Positions 52,512 to 62,009 of a DNA stretch of 64,000 nucleotides are shown here, one piece after another. The number at the start of each line of letters is the position of its first letter. Positions within the stretch are counted from its first letter, which is position 1. Source of the DNA: Marvinbryantia formatexigens DSM 14469 (lineage in GTDB: Bacteria; Bacillota; Clostridia; Lachnospirales; Lachnospiraceae); NCBI RefSeq assembly GCF_025148285.1, contig NZ_CP102268.1, positions 3,937,501-4,001,500 on the forward strand, read 5' to 3'. A program made the position numbers and the translations under genes. The notes beneath the pieces were generated by a model, which was not told the origin of the DNA, searched no databases, and saw only the letters and a list, made by a program, of their open reading frames with translations.

Positions 52512-52572
52512 AAAAGAAGCCCGGTCTGGCAGTACGCAAAATAAAATGATGTTGGGGTAAAATGCCCTGAAT

Positions 52573-52817
52573 ATGATGCCTGCGGATTGCGACGCGTAGC
52601 TAGTCCTTTAGGGTTACGTGCTTCGCACTTCCACATCTCCGCTTCGCTCCGGTCCGCGCTAAACGGATGTCCACCGGACATCCAGCGCCCTACCCGCTAT
52701 TCGCATATCGTGGGATATACATCCCATTTTTATGCTCATATCGGGGCGGGGCCCAAGGTCTTACGCCCACTATAGAGCTGGCTCATGTGGGCTTAGACCT
52801 TGGGACCCTGGCATCAT
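52573..52817. repeat. MITE-like repeat with terminal inverted repeats
   Basis: ATGATGCC (52573-52580) and GGCATCAT (52810-52817) bound 245 bp without a convincing gene. Inside, a long hairpin pairs 52748-52770 with 52787-52808 (GGTCT/AGACC, GCCCAC/GTGGGC). A 62-codon frame (52587-52775) is judged accidental. Looks like a non-autonomous palindromic element. Confidence 0.6.
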
Positions 52818-52870
52818 AAAATACAAAGATATTACGTTAAGCATAAGAACATGTGCGGCAAAACAAAGCA

Positions 52871-52897
52871 AGCCGGTCTGCATTTTGCAGACCGGCT
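52871..52897. terminator. Terminator of the radical SAM gene
   Basis: AGCCGGTCTGCA (52871-52882) / TGCAGACCGGCT (52886-52897), perfect 12-bp stem; read on the minus strand it is followed by a T-rich stretch. Could also end transcripts from the left. Confidence 0.7.
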
Positions 52898-52953
52898 GAA
52901 ATTCAGCATACATTGTCCGAATTACCGGAAAATGTAATTTTAGCAATTAAGGA

Positions 52954-54294
52954 TTATTTGTTTGCCCAAAGCTTGTCGGCGGTTTCCTTCCAGTTTTCCG
53001 CGTAAGGCGTTGTTTTGTCGCAAAGGGCGTCCGCGCTCTCCGGGCTCTGGTAATCGGTGCTCTTTGCGCCGGTTTCCGCTACCATTGCACGCAGCTTCTC
53101 CGGATTTTCCAGCATCGGACACGGACGCAGCATGTTCTCGTTGAACGGCTGGTTGTCATGATAAGCCATAAACAACGGGCTCTTCAGCGCGTCCAGCAGG
53201 GAAACATCGTGGATGTTGCAGTTGGAATAGTGGATGAATACGCACGGCTCCACATCGCCCTTGGCATTGATGTGCAGATAGTTTCTGCCGCCTGCGATAC
53301 AGCCGCCCACATACTGGGCGTCGTTCTGGAAATCCATTGAAAAGATCGCCTTCGTGTTGCGGAATTCGCGGATACGGTGATAAACCGTCTCGCGCTGTTC
53401 CGGTGAGGGCAGCAGTGCGGTCGCGGCGTCGTTGCCGACCGGCATATAATGGAAGAGCCAGATAAACAGTGCGCCGCTGTCGATGATATCATCAAAGAAG
53501 CGCTCGCTGGTAATGTCCAGATAATTCTGGCTGGTATAACATACGGACATACCAAAAGGCAGCTTGTGGGATTTCAGAAGCTCCATTGCATGTCTTACCT
53601 TCTGATAAGCGCCCTCGCCGCGGCGGGAATCGTTTGCCTCCTCAAAGCCTTCCAGACTGATAGCGGGAACAAAGTTTTTCACGCGCAGCATTTCCTGGCA
53701 GAATTCCTCGTCAATCAGCGTACCGTTTGTGAAAGACAGGAATTCGCAGTCGGGATGCATTTCGCAGAGCTTAATAATATCTTTTTTCCGTACAAGCGGT
53801 TCGCCGCCGGTATAAATATAGAAATAAATGCCCAGCTCCTTGCCCTGGCGGATGATGCTGTCAATGTCATCCAGGGTCAGATTGAGCTTATGACCGTATT
53901 CTGCAGCCCAGCATCCGACACAGTGCATATTGCAGGCAGAAGTCGGGTCGAGAAGAATTGCCCAGGGAACGTTGCAGTTTTCACGTTCTTTTACCTCCTT
54001 CTGTCTGGCATAGCCCTCTAAACAGGCGTTGAACAGAAAGTTTTCAAAAAAAGACTTGCGCACGCCGGGGTCGAGGTCGTACACGCGCAGAATAAGGTCG
54101 TACCAGTTATTTTTTTCTTTCAATACATTGCGCAGGATTGCGCGCTGGCTTTCATACCATCCGTTGGGACAAAAACGGTCGACCATGTCCATCAGCTTCG
54201 GGAGATTTTCTTCCGGATTTCCCTCCACGTACTTTAAAGCCTGTGAAACGGCAAATGTCTGCATATGTTGTTTAATTGAGGTAAAGTTACTCAT
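52954..54294 (-). CDS. Radical SAM protein with C-terminal SPASM-like region
   Basis: 446 residues starting MSNFTSIKQHMQTFAVSQAL. The radical SAM cluster motif is TSACNMHCVGC (CX3CX2C) near residue 120, followed by YTGGEPLVRKKD and LSFTNGTLIDEEF. The C-terminal part has further Cys residues (GGCIAGGRNYLHINAKGDVE then PCVFIHYSNCNIHD... CPML), as in SPASM/twitch enzymes that bind a second cluster and modify peptides or proteins. The N-terminal ~100 residues are a helical domain. The longer frame up to 54606 runs through the divergent promoter. Divergent from the paralogue at 54539. Confidence 0.9.
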   Translation of the reverse strand: MSNFTSIKQHMQTFAVSQALKYVEGNPEENLPKLMDMVDRFCPNGWYESQRAILRNVLKEKNNWYDLILRVYDLDPGVRKSFFENFLFNACLEGYARQKEVKERENCNVPWAILLDPTSACNMHCVGCWAAEYGHKLNLTLDDIDSIIRQGKELGIYFYIYTGGEPLVRKKDIIKLCEMHPDCEFLSFTNGTLIDEEFCQEMLRVKNFVPAISLEGFEEANDSRRGEGAYQKVRHAMELLKSHKLPFGMSVCYTSQNYLDITSERFFDDIIDSGALFIWLFHYMPVGNDAATALLPSPEQRETVYHRIREFRNTKAIFSMDFQNDAQYVGGCIAGGRNYLHINAKGDVEPCVFIHYSNCNIHDVSLLDALKSPLFMAYHDNQPFNENMLRPCPMLENPEKLRAMVAETGAKSTDYQSPESADALCDKTTPYAENWKETADKLWANK

Positions 54295-54538
54295 AGAATA
54301 TTTCCACCTTTCCGCTCCTTTTTGGGAAGCCATTTTATAGGGATTATAGTGGGGAAAAGCGGAAAAGTCATTGGACAGGAGGGACATCCTGTCGAAAAAT
54401 GAGACAAATCGTCGGAATTGCTGTGTTTTTTGACAAAAATAAGCAAATGTCCCTTGATTTTTTCCGGAAAGACCGCTATTCTGGAAGAAGTGAATTGTAT
54501 GTACATTTTTATTAACTGCGGAAAGGAACGTGGTACGT

Positions 54539-55555
54539 ATGGGAAGTAATGATACCCCACGTATATTAATAGAAACGATTGTGCGAAAAACGCTGAAGGA
54601 TATCAAAGCCTCGCCCCGGCGCAGTACGCGGAATCTGGTGGATATGGCGCTGAATTTTTCGGAAGGGCGGTTTCAGCGCAATTTTTTTGAAACGGCGCAG
54701 AAGATGCTGGAAAACGGACAGAGTCCGTACTACGCGCTGATTCAGGACACCGTTGCCCATGTGGATACGGAGCGTCTGCTGCAGTTCGGCATGAATCTGG
54801 GGTATAATGGCTGCACGGTCGGAGCAAAAAAAATCCGGGAAACAGAGGAAAAGGAGCATTATAATATCCCGTGGATGCTCAGCTTCTATTTTGGACCGGA
54901 ACAGCTTCCCGGAGACTGTCAGACTTACCAGTCGGCAATTTCTGCAGGGGAGAAGCTGGGAATTCATGTGTGGATGCTGAAGCCCGAAGGATGTGCGCAG
55001 GAGGCGCTTGCCCTTGTACGTGAGCACCGCAAAAGCGCGTTTGCGCTGTTCTGCTCCCCGCAGGAAATTACGGAGGAATTTCTGCGGGAGGTCCGGGAAA
55101 TCAACAATCTGATGATTGTTGTTCATTATGGAAAGGATATGGAAGCTGCATGCCGGAAGCTGCGTGAAAATGGACTTCTGTATGCACTGCACTATACCTA
55201 CACGCAGGAGGAAACGGAGAAAATACTCGACGGAGGAATGTTTGAGGAAATGCAGCAACTCTATCCGGCGGTCTCCATGCTGTCCGCGGCGCCCGGATGT
55301 CCGGAAAATATAAAAGAAGAAATATATGAGTATGTGAAAAAAGCACGGGAGGAGCAGCTATTCCGGACTGTTGTCTGGGAGGCGGACTACGACAGCCTTT
55401 TGGTTGACGGCATTATCTCGCAGGATGCCGCGCTGGCGTGGTTTGATACGGAAGGGTGCCTTGTCACTCTGGAGGGCAGGAAGGAAGGCGCGGATTTCCG
55501 GCTCTCACAGAGAAGTCTGCCGGATATTCTGAAGCAGGCGTTTCCGAAAAAATAA
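54539..55555 (+). CDS. Cysteine-less paralogue of the adjacent radical SAM protein
   Basis: 338 residues from ATG 54539 (GTG 54530 is an alternative). Collinear by eye with the divergent radical SAM protein: TLKDIKASPRRSTRNLVDMA aligns with ALKYVEGNPEENLPKLMDMV, HYNIPWMLSFYF with NCNVPWAILLDP, ISAGEKLGIHVWMLKPEG with IRQGKELGIYFYIYTGGE, and DTEGCLVTLEGRKEGADFRL with NAKGDVEPCVFIHYSNCNIH. The three cluster cysteines are absent (FGPEQLPGDCQTY in their place). So it probably has the fold without the cluster, acting as a partner, chaperone or regulator. Confidence 0.65.
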   Translation: MGSNDTPRILIETIVRKTLKDIKASPRRSTRNLVDMALNFSEGRFQRNFFETAQKMLENGQSPYYALIQDTVAHVDTERLLQFGMNLGYNGCTVGAKKIRETEEKEHYNIPWMLSFYFGPEQLPGDCQTYQSAISAGEKLGIHVWMLKPEGCAQEALALVREHRKSAFALFCSPQEITEEFLREVREINNLMIVVHYGKDMEAACRKLRENGLLYALHYTYTQEETEKILDGGMFEEMQQLYPAVSMLSAAPGCPENIKEEIYEYVKKAREEQLFRTVVWEADYDSLLVDGIISQDAALAWFDTEGCLVTLEGRKEGADFRLSQRSLPDILKQAFPKK

Positions 55556-55633
55556 AATACACCGCAGCAGGACGGTCGTATATGACCGGGCGCTGCGCGC
55601 GGTAATACAGAAATGCTGATGCACAAAAAAGCG

Positions 55634-56185
55634 TCAGCATTCTGTTTCGTGATAGATATCTGCGGCGATTGCCTCAATCACCGGTTTTACCGTGTTTAAA
55701 AATTTTTCGGGCGGCATACAGTTTTTGTCCATAAGCCAGCGCTCGGTGGTGCAGATAAGACCGTCCGCCATAAAATCGACGCAGAGCTGCGGAACCTCGT
55801 TCTGTCCGATAATTTCTGCAATACGGCTTTGAATCAGCGGATACATGAATTCCCGCAGATGTTCAGAAAAGGAATTCTGCCCTTTAATCTGCAGCGCTTT
55901 GCGGTAGAAAGCTCTGTTTTCATAAAAATATTTGCTTGTAATCTCAAAAAAACTCCATTTGTCTGTCGGAGGACTCTTTAACAGCGTAATAAATTCCGTA
56001 TCAAAAATCCAGTTTACCAAATCATACTTATCCCGGAAATGATAATAAAAGCTTTTGCGGTTCATATCGCATTTGTCGCAGATATGCGATACCGTTATTT
56101 TTTCAAACGGCATTTCCTGCATCAGCTCCCGGAGAGCGGAAGCCAGAGCCCGCTTTGTGATATTTGAGTCAGCCAGAGGAATCAC
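55634..56185 (-). CDS. TetR/AcrR-family transcriptional regulator (2)
   Basis: 183 residues: SNITKRALASALRELMQEMP followed by the HTH VSHICDKCDMNRKSFYYHFRDKYDLV, then an all-helical effector domain. The frame opens with GTG at 56185; a CTG three codons in (giving MADSNITKRAL...) follows AAAGGGGTG and would match typical homologues. Its target is unknown. A hairpin AATGCTGATGC / GCGTCAGCATT at 55611-55640 spans its stop and could end the transcript. Confidence 0.9.
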   Translation of the reverse strand: MIPLADSNITKRALASALRELMQEMPFEKITVSHICDKCDMNRKSFYYHFRDKYDLVNWIFDTEFITLLKSPPTDKWSFFEITSKYFYENRAFYRKALQIKGQNSFSEHLREFMYPLIQSRIAEIIGQNEVPQLCVDFMADGLICTTERWLMDKNCMPPEKFLNTVKPVIEAIAADIYHETEC

Positions 56186-56382
56186 CCCTTTTTCTTATGT
56201 GTGCAATCCATTTTGCAGGTAAGTATAGCAGAAAATGCAAATTTTTTCAACTGTACAGAAAAAAATACATGAGAGTGCATAAGTGACTTTTAGTCCTGGA
56301 CGTTCTGGTTTTTCTTGGCATATTCCCTGCGGCGTGGTATGATATAAATAAAAAGCGCAGAATATGAAAAGGGGGCGGTCGG

Positions 56383-56643
56383 ATGTTTACTATCTTTAAT
56401 TCAAAAAGCCTGTGGGTTGGCAAAGACTTAAAGAAATTCAACCAGATACGGGAGAAGCTGGAGGCAAAACAGATCCCGTATGATTATAAGGTACACAACC
56501 GGATGGGGCAATGGAGCGGAAGGGGCACGCTGCGCGGAAACACCGGCAGCCTTGGAACGCCTTTTGACCAGATGTATGAGTATGATATCCGCGTCTACAG
56601 CAGGGATTTTGAGCTGGCGGAATACTGTTTGCGGGGAAATTGA
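56383..56643 (+). CDS. Hypothetical protein (86 residues)
   Basis: MFTIFNSKSLWVGKDLKKFN..., a small soluble basic protein with central RMGQWSGRGTLRGNTGSLGT and DIRVYSRDFELAEYCLRG. No family is recognised with certainty; the C-terminal part recalls small domains that bind signalling-protein partners, but this is weak. GGGGGCGG precedes ATG. Alone between tetR and a tiny membrane-peptide gene. Confidence 0.65.
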   Translation: MFTIFNSKSLWVGKDLKKFNQIREKLEAKQIPYDYKVHNRMGQWSGRGTLRGNTGSLGTPFDQMYEYDIRVYSRDFELAEYCLRGN

Positions 56644-56703
56644 AAAAAAACTTTTCAAAGGATGCTTTTTGTGGTATACTACCCCCATATTGGAGGTGCT
56701 GTC

Positions 56704-56835
56704 ATGGAATTTAATTTAGCAGTATTTTTTATCGCGATTGCGCTTGTTATTGTGGCGGCAGTTGTTGCCGTTGTCGTATCGGTATCCGGTGCGGTGGCGG
56801 GCTTTGCGCACCGCAATCTTGACGAGGAAGAATAG
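56704..56835 (+). CDS. Small single-pass membrane protein
   Basis: 43 residues: MEFNLAVFFIAIALVIVAAV, VAVVVSVSGAVAG, FAHRNLDEEE. One long hydrophobic helix and an acidic cytosolic tail. GGAGGTG seven bases before ATG. Function unknown; it does not have the repeat and antisense layout of the toxin locus at 8.9 kb. Confidence 0.7.
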   Translation: MEFNLAVFFIAIALVIVAAVVAVVVSVSGAVAGFAHRNLDEEE

Positions 56836-56966
56836 CAGTCAAAAATAAGAGGAGAAAATGTGAGCAGGGGCTGAAAATGGTCCCTGCTTATAGTTGCCAT
56901 GCATACGACAAAACGTCCGGTGGACTTTTTTAGTGCTGTATGCTCCGGAAGGAAAAGAGAACCGAT

Positions 56967-58250
56967 ATGAGAGATAACAAGATTCAGATTGCCCTGTTGG
57001 GGCTTGGCACGGTGGGAACCGGTGTCTACAAGGTTCTGGAGAGCCAGAAAGAAGAAATGCTTCCAAAGCTCGGCGTGGAGCTGGAGGTGAAAAAAATCCT
57101 TGTCCGCAATCTGGAAAAAGCGGCGGCAAAGGTGGACCGCAGTCTGCTGACAAATAACTGGCAGGAGATTGTGGAGGATGAGGAAATCGATATTGTCATT
57201 GAGGTGATGGGCGGCATGGAACCGGCGCGCACCTATATGCTGGAGGCGCTGCGGGCAGGCAAAAATGTCGTTACCGCAAATAAGGACCTGATTGCCACGG
57301 ACGGCAAGACGCTGATGGACGCGGCAAAAGAGGCGCAGAGAGATTTCTTCTTTGAGGCGTCGGTGGCAGGCGGCATTCCGATTATCCGTCCGCTGAAGCA
57401 GAGTCTGGAGGGAAATCACATTTCTGAAATTGTTGGTATCGTGAATGGCACGACCAACTTTATCCTCACGAAAATGACGGAGGAGAATATGGAGTTTGAC
57501 GAGGCGCTGGCGCTTGCCACAAAGCTTGGCTATGCCGAGGCGGACCCGACAGCGGATATCGAGGGGCTGGATGCGGCGCGCAAGATTGCCATCCTCGCGT
57601 CCATTGCCTTTAATTCCCGCGTGACCTTCTCAGATGTCTACACAGAGGGCATCACGAAGGTGACGGCGCGCGACATCCGCTATGCGGGGGAGATGGGCTG
57701 CGTGATCAAGCTGGTCGGTGTGGCGCGCAGCACGCAGACGGGTATCGAGGTGAGTGTACACCCGATGCTGATAGACAGCCGTCATCCGCTGGCATCGGTC
57801 AACGATTCCTACAACGCTGTATTTGTGCACGGCGACGCTGTCGGCGATACCATGTTCTACGGGCGCGGCGCCGGGGAGCTTCCGACGGCGAGCGCGGTCG
57901 TCGGGGATGTGTTTGACATCGCGAAGAATATGCTTTATCACTGCACGGGACATGTGAACTGTACCTGCTACAAGACGATTCCGGTGAAAAAGATGGACGA
58001 TATCGTCAGCCGTTATTTTATGCGTCTGCAGGTGGAAGATCGTCCCGGCGTGCTCGCGGGCGTCACCAGCGTATTCGGAAACAATAACGTCAGCATCGAA
58101 CAGTTTATCCAGAAGCGCAAGGAAGGAACGCTGGCGGAGATTGTGGTGATTACCGAGGAAGTGGTGGAGCGCAATTTCAATGATTCGCTGAAGATTCTGC
58201 GGACGATGTCGATGATTAAAGAGATATCTGCGGTTATCCGCGTTTATTAA
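56967..58250 (+). CDS. hom: Homoserine dehydrogenase
   Basis: 427 residues. NAD(P)-binding GLGTVGTGVYKVLE at the N-terminus, catalytic region VVTANKDLIA, SVAGGIPIIRPL and IVNGTTNFILTKM, and a C-terminal ACT domain (EDRPGVLAGVTSVFGNNNVS) for feedback by threonine. It reduces aspartate semialdehyde to homoserine for Thr/Met synthesis. ATG 56967 is preceded by AAGGAAAAGAG; an in-frame ATG at 56940 is less likely. A monofunctional enzyme, not fused to aspartokinase. Confidence 0.96.
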   Translation: MRDNKIQIALLGLGTVGTGVYKVLESQKEEMLPKLGVELEVKKILVRNLEKAAAKVDRSLLTNNWQEIVEDEEIDIVIEVMGGMEPARTYMLEALRAGKNVVTANKDLIATDGKTLMDAAKEAQRDFFFEASVAGGIPIIRPLKQSLEGNHISEIVGIVNGTTNFILTKMTEENMEFDEALALATKLGYAEADPTADIEGLDAARKIAILASIAFNSRVTFSDVYTEGITKVTARDIRYAGEMGCVIKLVGVARSTQTGIEVSVHPMLIDSRHPLASVNDSYNAVFVHGDAVGDTMFYGRGAGELPTASAVVGDVFDIAKNMLYHCTGHVNCTCYKTIPVKKMDDIVSRYFMRLQVEDRPGVLAGVTSVFGNNNVSIEQFIQKRKEGTLAEIVVITEEVVERNFNDSLKILRTMSMIKEISAVIRVY

Positions 58251-58328
58251 GATGCCGGAAGCGTAAAGCACGGAAATATCCGGGGCATTCTTTACAATAT
58301 TTCATAAAGAAAGATGAGGAGAAGCAAA

Positions 58329-59870
58329 ATGAGCAAGAAACCGACTGTTTTAATGATTCTGGATGGTTACGGACTGAACAAAAGAGTGGACGGCAATGCT
58401 GTCGCCGAGGCGAATACGCCGGTGATGGACAAGCTGATGGCGGAGTGCCCGTTTGTTGAGGGGCAGGCAAGTGGTCTGGCGGTTGGTCTGCCGGACGGAC
58501 AGATGGGAAATTCCGAGGTGGGACATCTGAACATGGGCGCAGGACGCATCGTGTATCAGGAACTCACCAGAATCACAAAAGAGATTGAGGACGGCGACTT
58601 CTTTAAAAACGAAGCGCTGCTGGCTGCCTGCAAAAACGCGAAGGAAAAGAATTCCGCGCTTCACCTTTACGGGCTGGTTTCCGACGGCGGCGTGCACAGC
58701 CACATCACACATATTTATGGTCTTCTGGAGCTGGCAAAGAGAGAGGGTCTTTCTAAGGTGTATGTTCACTGCTTCCTGGACGGACGTGATACCCCGCCGG
58801 AATCCGGAAAGGGCTACGTGGAACAGCTTGAAGCAAAGATGCGGGAGCTTGGCGTCGGCGAGTGCGTATCGGTGATGGGACGTTACTACGCGATGGACAG
58901 AGACAACCGCTGGGACAGAGTGGAAATGGCGTACAAAGCGCTTGTAAAGGGTGAGGGCGTGGAAGCATCCTCCATTACCGGCGCTATCCAGGATTCTTAT
59001 GATAATGGCAAGACAGATGAATTTGTAATTCCGGCGGTTCTGGTAAGAGACGGAAAGCCGGTTGGCAGAATCGCCGACGGGGATTCCATTATCTTCTTTA
59101 ACTTCCGCCCGGACCGTGCAAGAGAAATCAGCAGAGCTTTCTGCTGCGACGATTTTACCGGCTTTGCGCGTGAAAAACGACTGGATGTTACCTACGTCTG
59201 CTTTACGGAATATGACGAAACCATTCCGAACAAGCTGGTGGCATTCCACAAGGTTTCCATCACGAATACCTTCGGCGAGTATCTTGCTGCGCACGGCCTA
59301 AAGCAGGCGAGAATCGCCGAGACGGAAAAATATGCGCATGTTACCTTCTTCTTTAACGGCGGCGTGGAGGAACCAAATGAGGGAGAGACAAGAATTCTTG
59401 TAAAATCCCCGAAGGTTGCTACCTATGACCTGCAGCCGGAAATGAGCGCGTACGAGGTATGCGACAAGCTGTGCGAGGCTATCCGCTCCCAGGAGTACGA
59501 CGTCATCATCATCAACTTTGCAAACCCGGATATGGTCGGACATACCGGCGTGGAGAGCGCTGCGATCAAGGCTGTCGAAGCGGTAGATGAGTGCGTCGGA
59601 AAGGCTGTTGCGGCAATTAAGGAAGTAAACGGCCAGATGTTTATCTGCGCGGACCACGGAAATGCCGAGCAGCTTATCGACTACGAGACGGGAGAGCCGT
59701 TTACCGCGCACACCACCAATCCGGTTCCGTTTATTCTGGTAAATGCAGACCCGGCTTATACGCTCCGCGAGGGCGGACGCCTGGCGGATATCATCCCGAC
59801 GCTGATCGAGCTGATGGGCATGGAGCAGCCGGCGGAAATGACCGGAAAATCGCTGCTGGTGCGTAAATAA
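58329..59870 (+). CDS. gpmI: 2,3-bisphosphoglycerate-independent phosphoglycerate mutase
   Basis: 513 residues, standard iPGM. Motifs: MILDGYGLN (metal site), the phosphoserine region MGNSEVGHLNMGAGR, GRYYAMDRDNRWDR, and metal ligands in NPDMVGHTG and ADHGNAEQ. Mn-dependent interconversion of 3- and 2-phosphoglycerate in glycolysis. AGGAG before ATG 58329; one base separates its stop from the next small gene. Clustered with enolase, the next glycolytic step. Confidence 0.97.
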   Translation: MSKKPTVLMILDGYGLNKRVDGNAVAEANTPVMDKLMAECPFVEGQASGLAVGLPDGQMGNSEVGHLNMGAGRIVYQELTRITKEIEDGDFFKNEALLAACKNAKEKNSALHLYGLVSDGGVHSHITHIYGLLELAKREGLSKVYVHCFLDGRDTPPESGKGYVEQLEAKMRELGVGECVSVMGRYYAMDRDNRWDRVEMAYKALVKGEGVEASSITGAIQDSYDNGKTDEFVIPAVLVRDGKPVGRIADGDSIIFFNFRPDRAREISRAFCCDDFTGFAREKRLDVTYVCFTEYDETIPNKLVAFHKVSITNTFGEYLAAHGLKQARIAETEKYAHVTFFFNGGVEEPNEGETRILVKSPKVATYDLQPEMSAYEVCDKLCEAIRSQEYDVIIINFANPDMVGHTGVESAAIKAVEAVDECVGKAVAAIKEVNGQMFICADHGNAEQLIDYETGEPFTAHTTNPVPFILVNADPAYTLREGGRLADIIPTLIELMGMEQPAEMTGKSLLVRK

Positions 59871-59871
59871 T

Positions 59872-60204
59872 ATGATAAAAGAGCTGGCGCGGGATGCCGT
59901 GCAGATTAAAATGAAGGCAAAAGAGGAGAGTCCGCTGATTTCCGTCTATGAATTCTGCTATGCAGCGGGACTTGGGCTGCGGGTAATGGGCATTCCGGCT
60001 GCGGAGGCGGAAAAGCTGCGCGGGGAGGAGGACTTTCTGGAGCTGAAAAAGAAGGTGCAGGAGCTTGTAAAGGATTCCGCCGCGTTTGCGGATTACCCGA
60101 ATGGAGGGCGGCTGCAGAGCCTCATCACGGGCTGCCGCTTCAAGGGGCAGATGGCGCCGGAGGCGTATGAATTGTTTGATATGGGTTATCGGGGAGGAAA
60201 ATAA
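59872..60204 (+). CDS. Hypothetical protein between gpmI and eno
   Basis: 110 residues (MIKELARDAVQIKMKAKEES...), mostly alpha-helical and charged, no recognised domain. It starts 2 bp after the gpmI stop, so it is translated with it. Function unknown. A short gap to eno holds a hairpin. Confidence 0.7.
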   Translation: MIKELARDAVQIKMKAKEESPLISVYEFCYAAGLGLRVMGIPAAEAEKLRGEEDFLELKKKVQELVKDSAAFADYPNGGRLQSLITGCRFKGQMAPEAYELFDMGYRGGK

Positions 60205-60299
60205 TGCGGCGCTTTGCCTGCACGGATGTGACAGAGTGGCATCTGCTCTGCCGCATGGCGGGCAGCTTCCCGGTAATTGGAAAATTACAGCAGACATAA

Positions 60300-61613
<1,314 letters not shown>

Positions 61614-61682
61614 CATAAAAAACAGTTGAAAAATCTTCCTATCTGTGTTACAGTAATTATGTTTGACATAGGAGGTGGAGAA

Positions 61683-61922
61683 GTGGGAGTTCTGAGAATC
61701 ATTCTTACCATAATTTTTATCATTGATTGTATCGCGCTGACTGCTCTTGTACTGATGCAGGAAGGAAAACAGCAGGGACTGGCAAGCCTTGGTGGCGGAA
61801 TGACAGAAACTTACTGGAGCAAGAACAAGGGACGTTCTATGGAGGGCGCTGTCGTAAAAGTAACAAAAGCGCTTGCAATAGGCTTCATTGTACTGGCGAT
61901 TATTCTGAATCTGAACTTTTGA
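61683..61922 (+). CDS. secG: Preprotein translocase subunit SecG
   Basis: 79 residues with two transmembrane segments (LRIILTIIFIIDCIALTALV and ALAIGFIVLAIILNL) around a glycine-rich loop (LMQEGKQQGLASLGGGMTET), typical SecG. It assists SecYEG in protein export. GTG 61683 with GGAGGTGG ahead was chosen; the frame continues upstream to 61626 but lacks homology. Genetic association with rnr (and smpB downstream in many genomes) is a known Firmicute pattern. Confidence 0.93.
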   Translation: MGVLRIILTIIFIIDCIALTALVLMQEGKQQGLASLGGGMTETYWSKNKGRSMEGAVVKVTKALAIGFIVLAIILNLNF

Positions 61923-61927
61923 TGATA

Positions 61928-61959
61928 AAAACACTCTTGTGGCTGACAAGAGTGTTTTT
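61928..61959 (+). terminator. Terminator after secG
   Basis: AAAACACTCTTGT (61928-61940) / ACAAGAGTGTTTTT (61946-61959), near perfect stem with U-run. May be partial read-through to rnr. Confidence 0.9.
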
Positions 61960-62009
61960 TATCGATACGGGGAATTTATAAAACAGAAAATATTTTAAAC
62001 AGAGGTGTT

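Noticed and set aside
52587-52775. 62-codon plus-strand gene in the MITE-like region
   Set aside because: No ribosome site; composition follows the palindromic repeat.
56704-56835. Second type I toxin
   Set aside because: No antisense promoter, direct repeats or shared terminator nearby.
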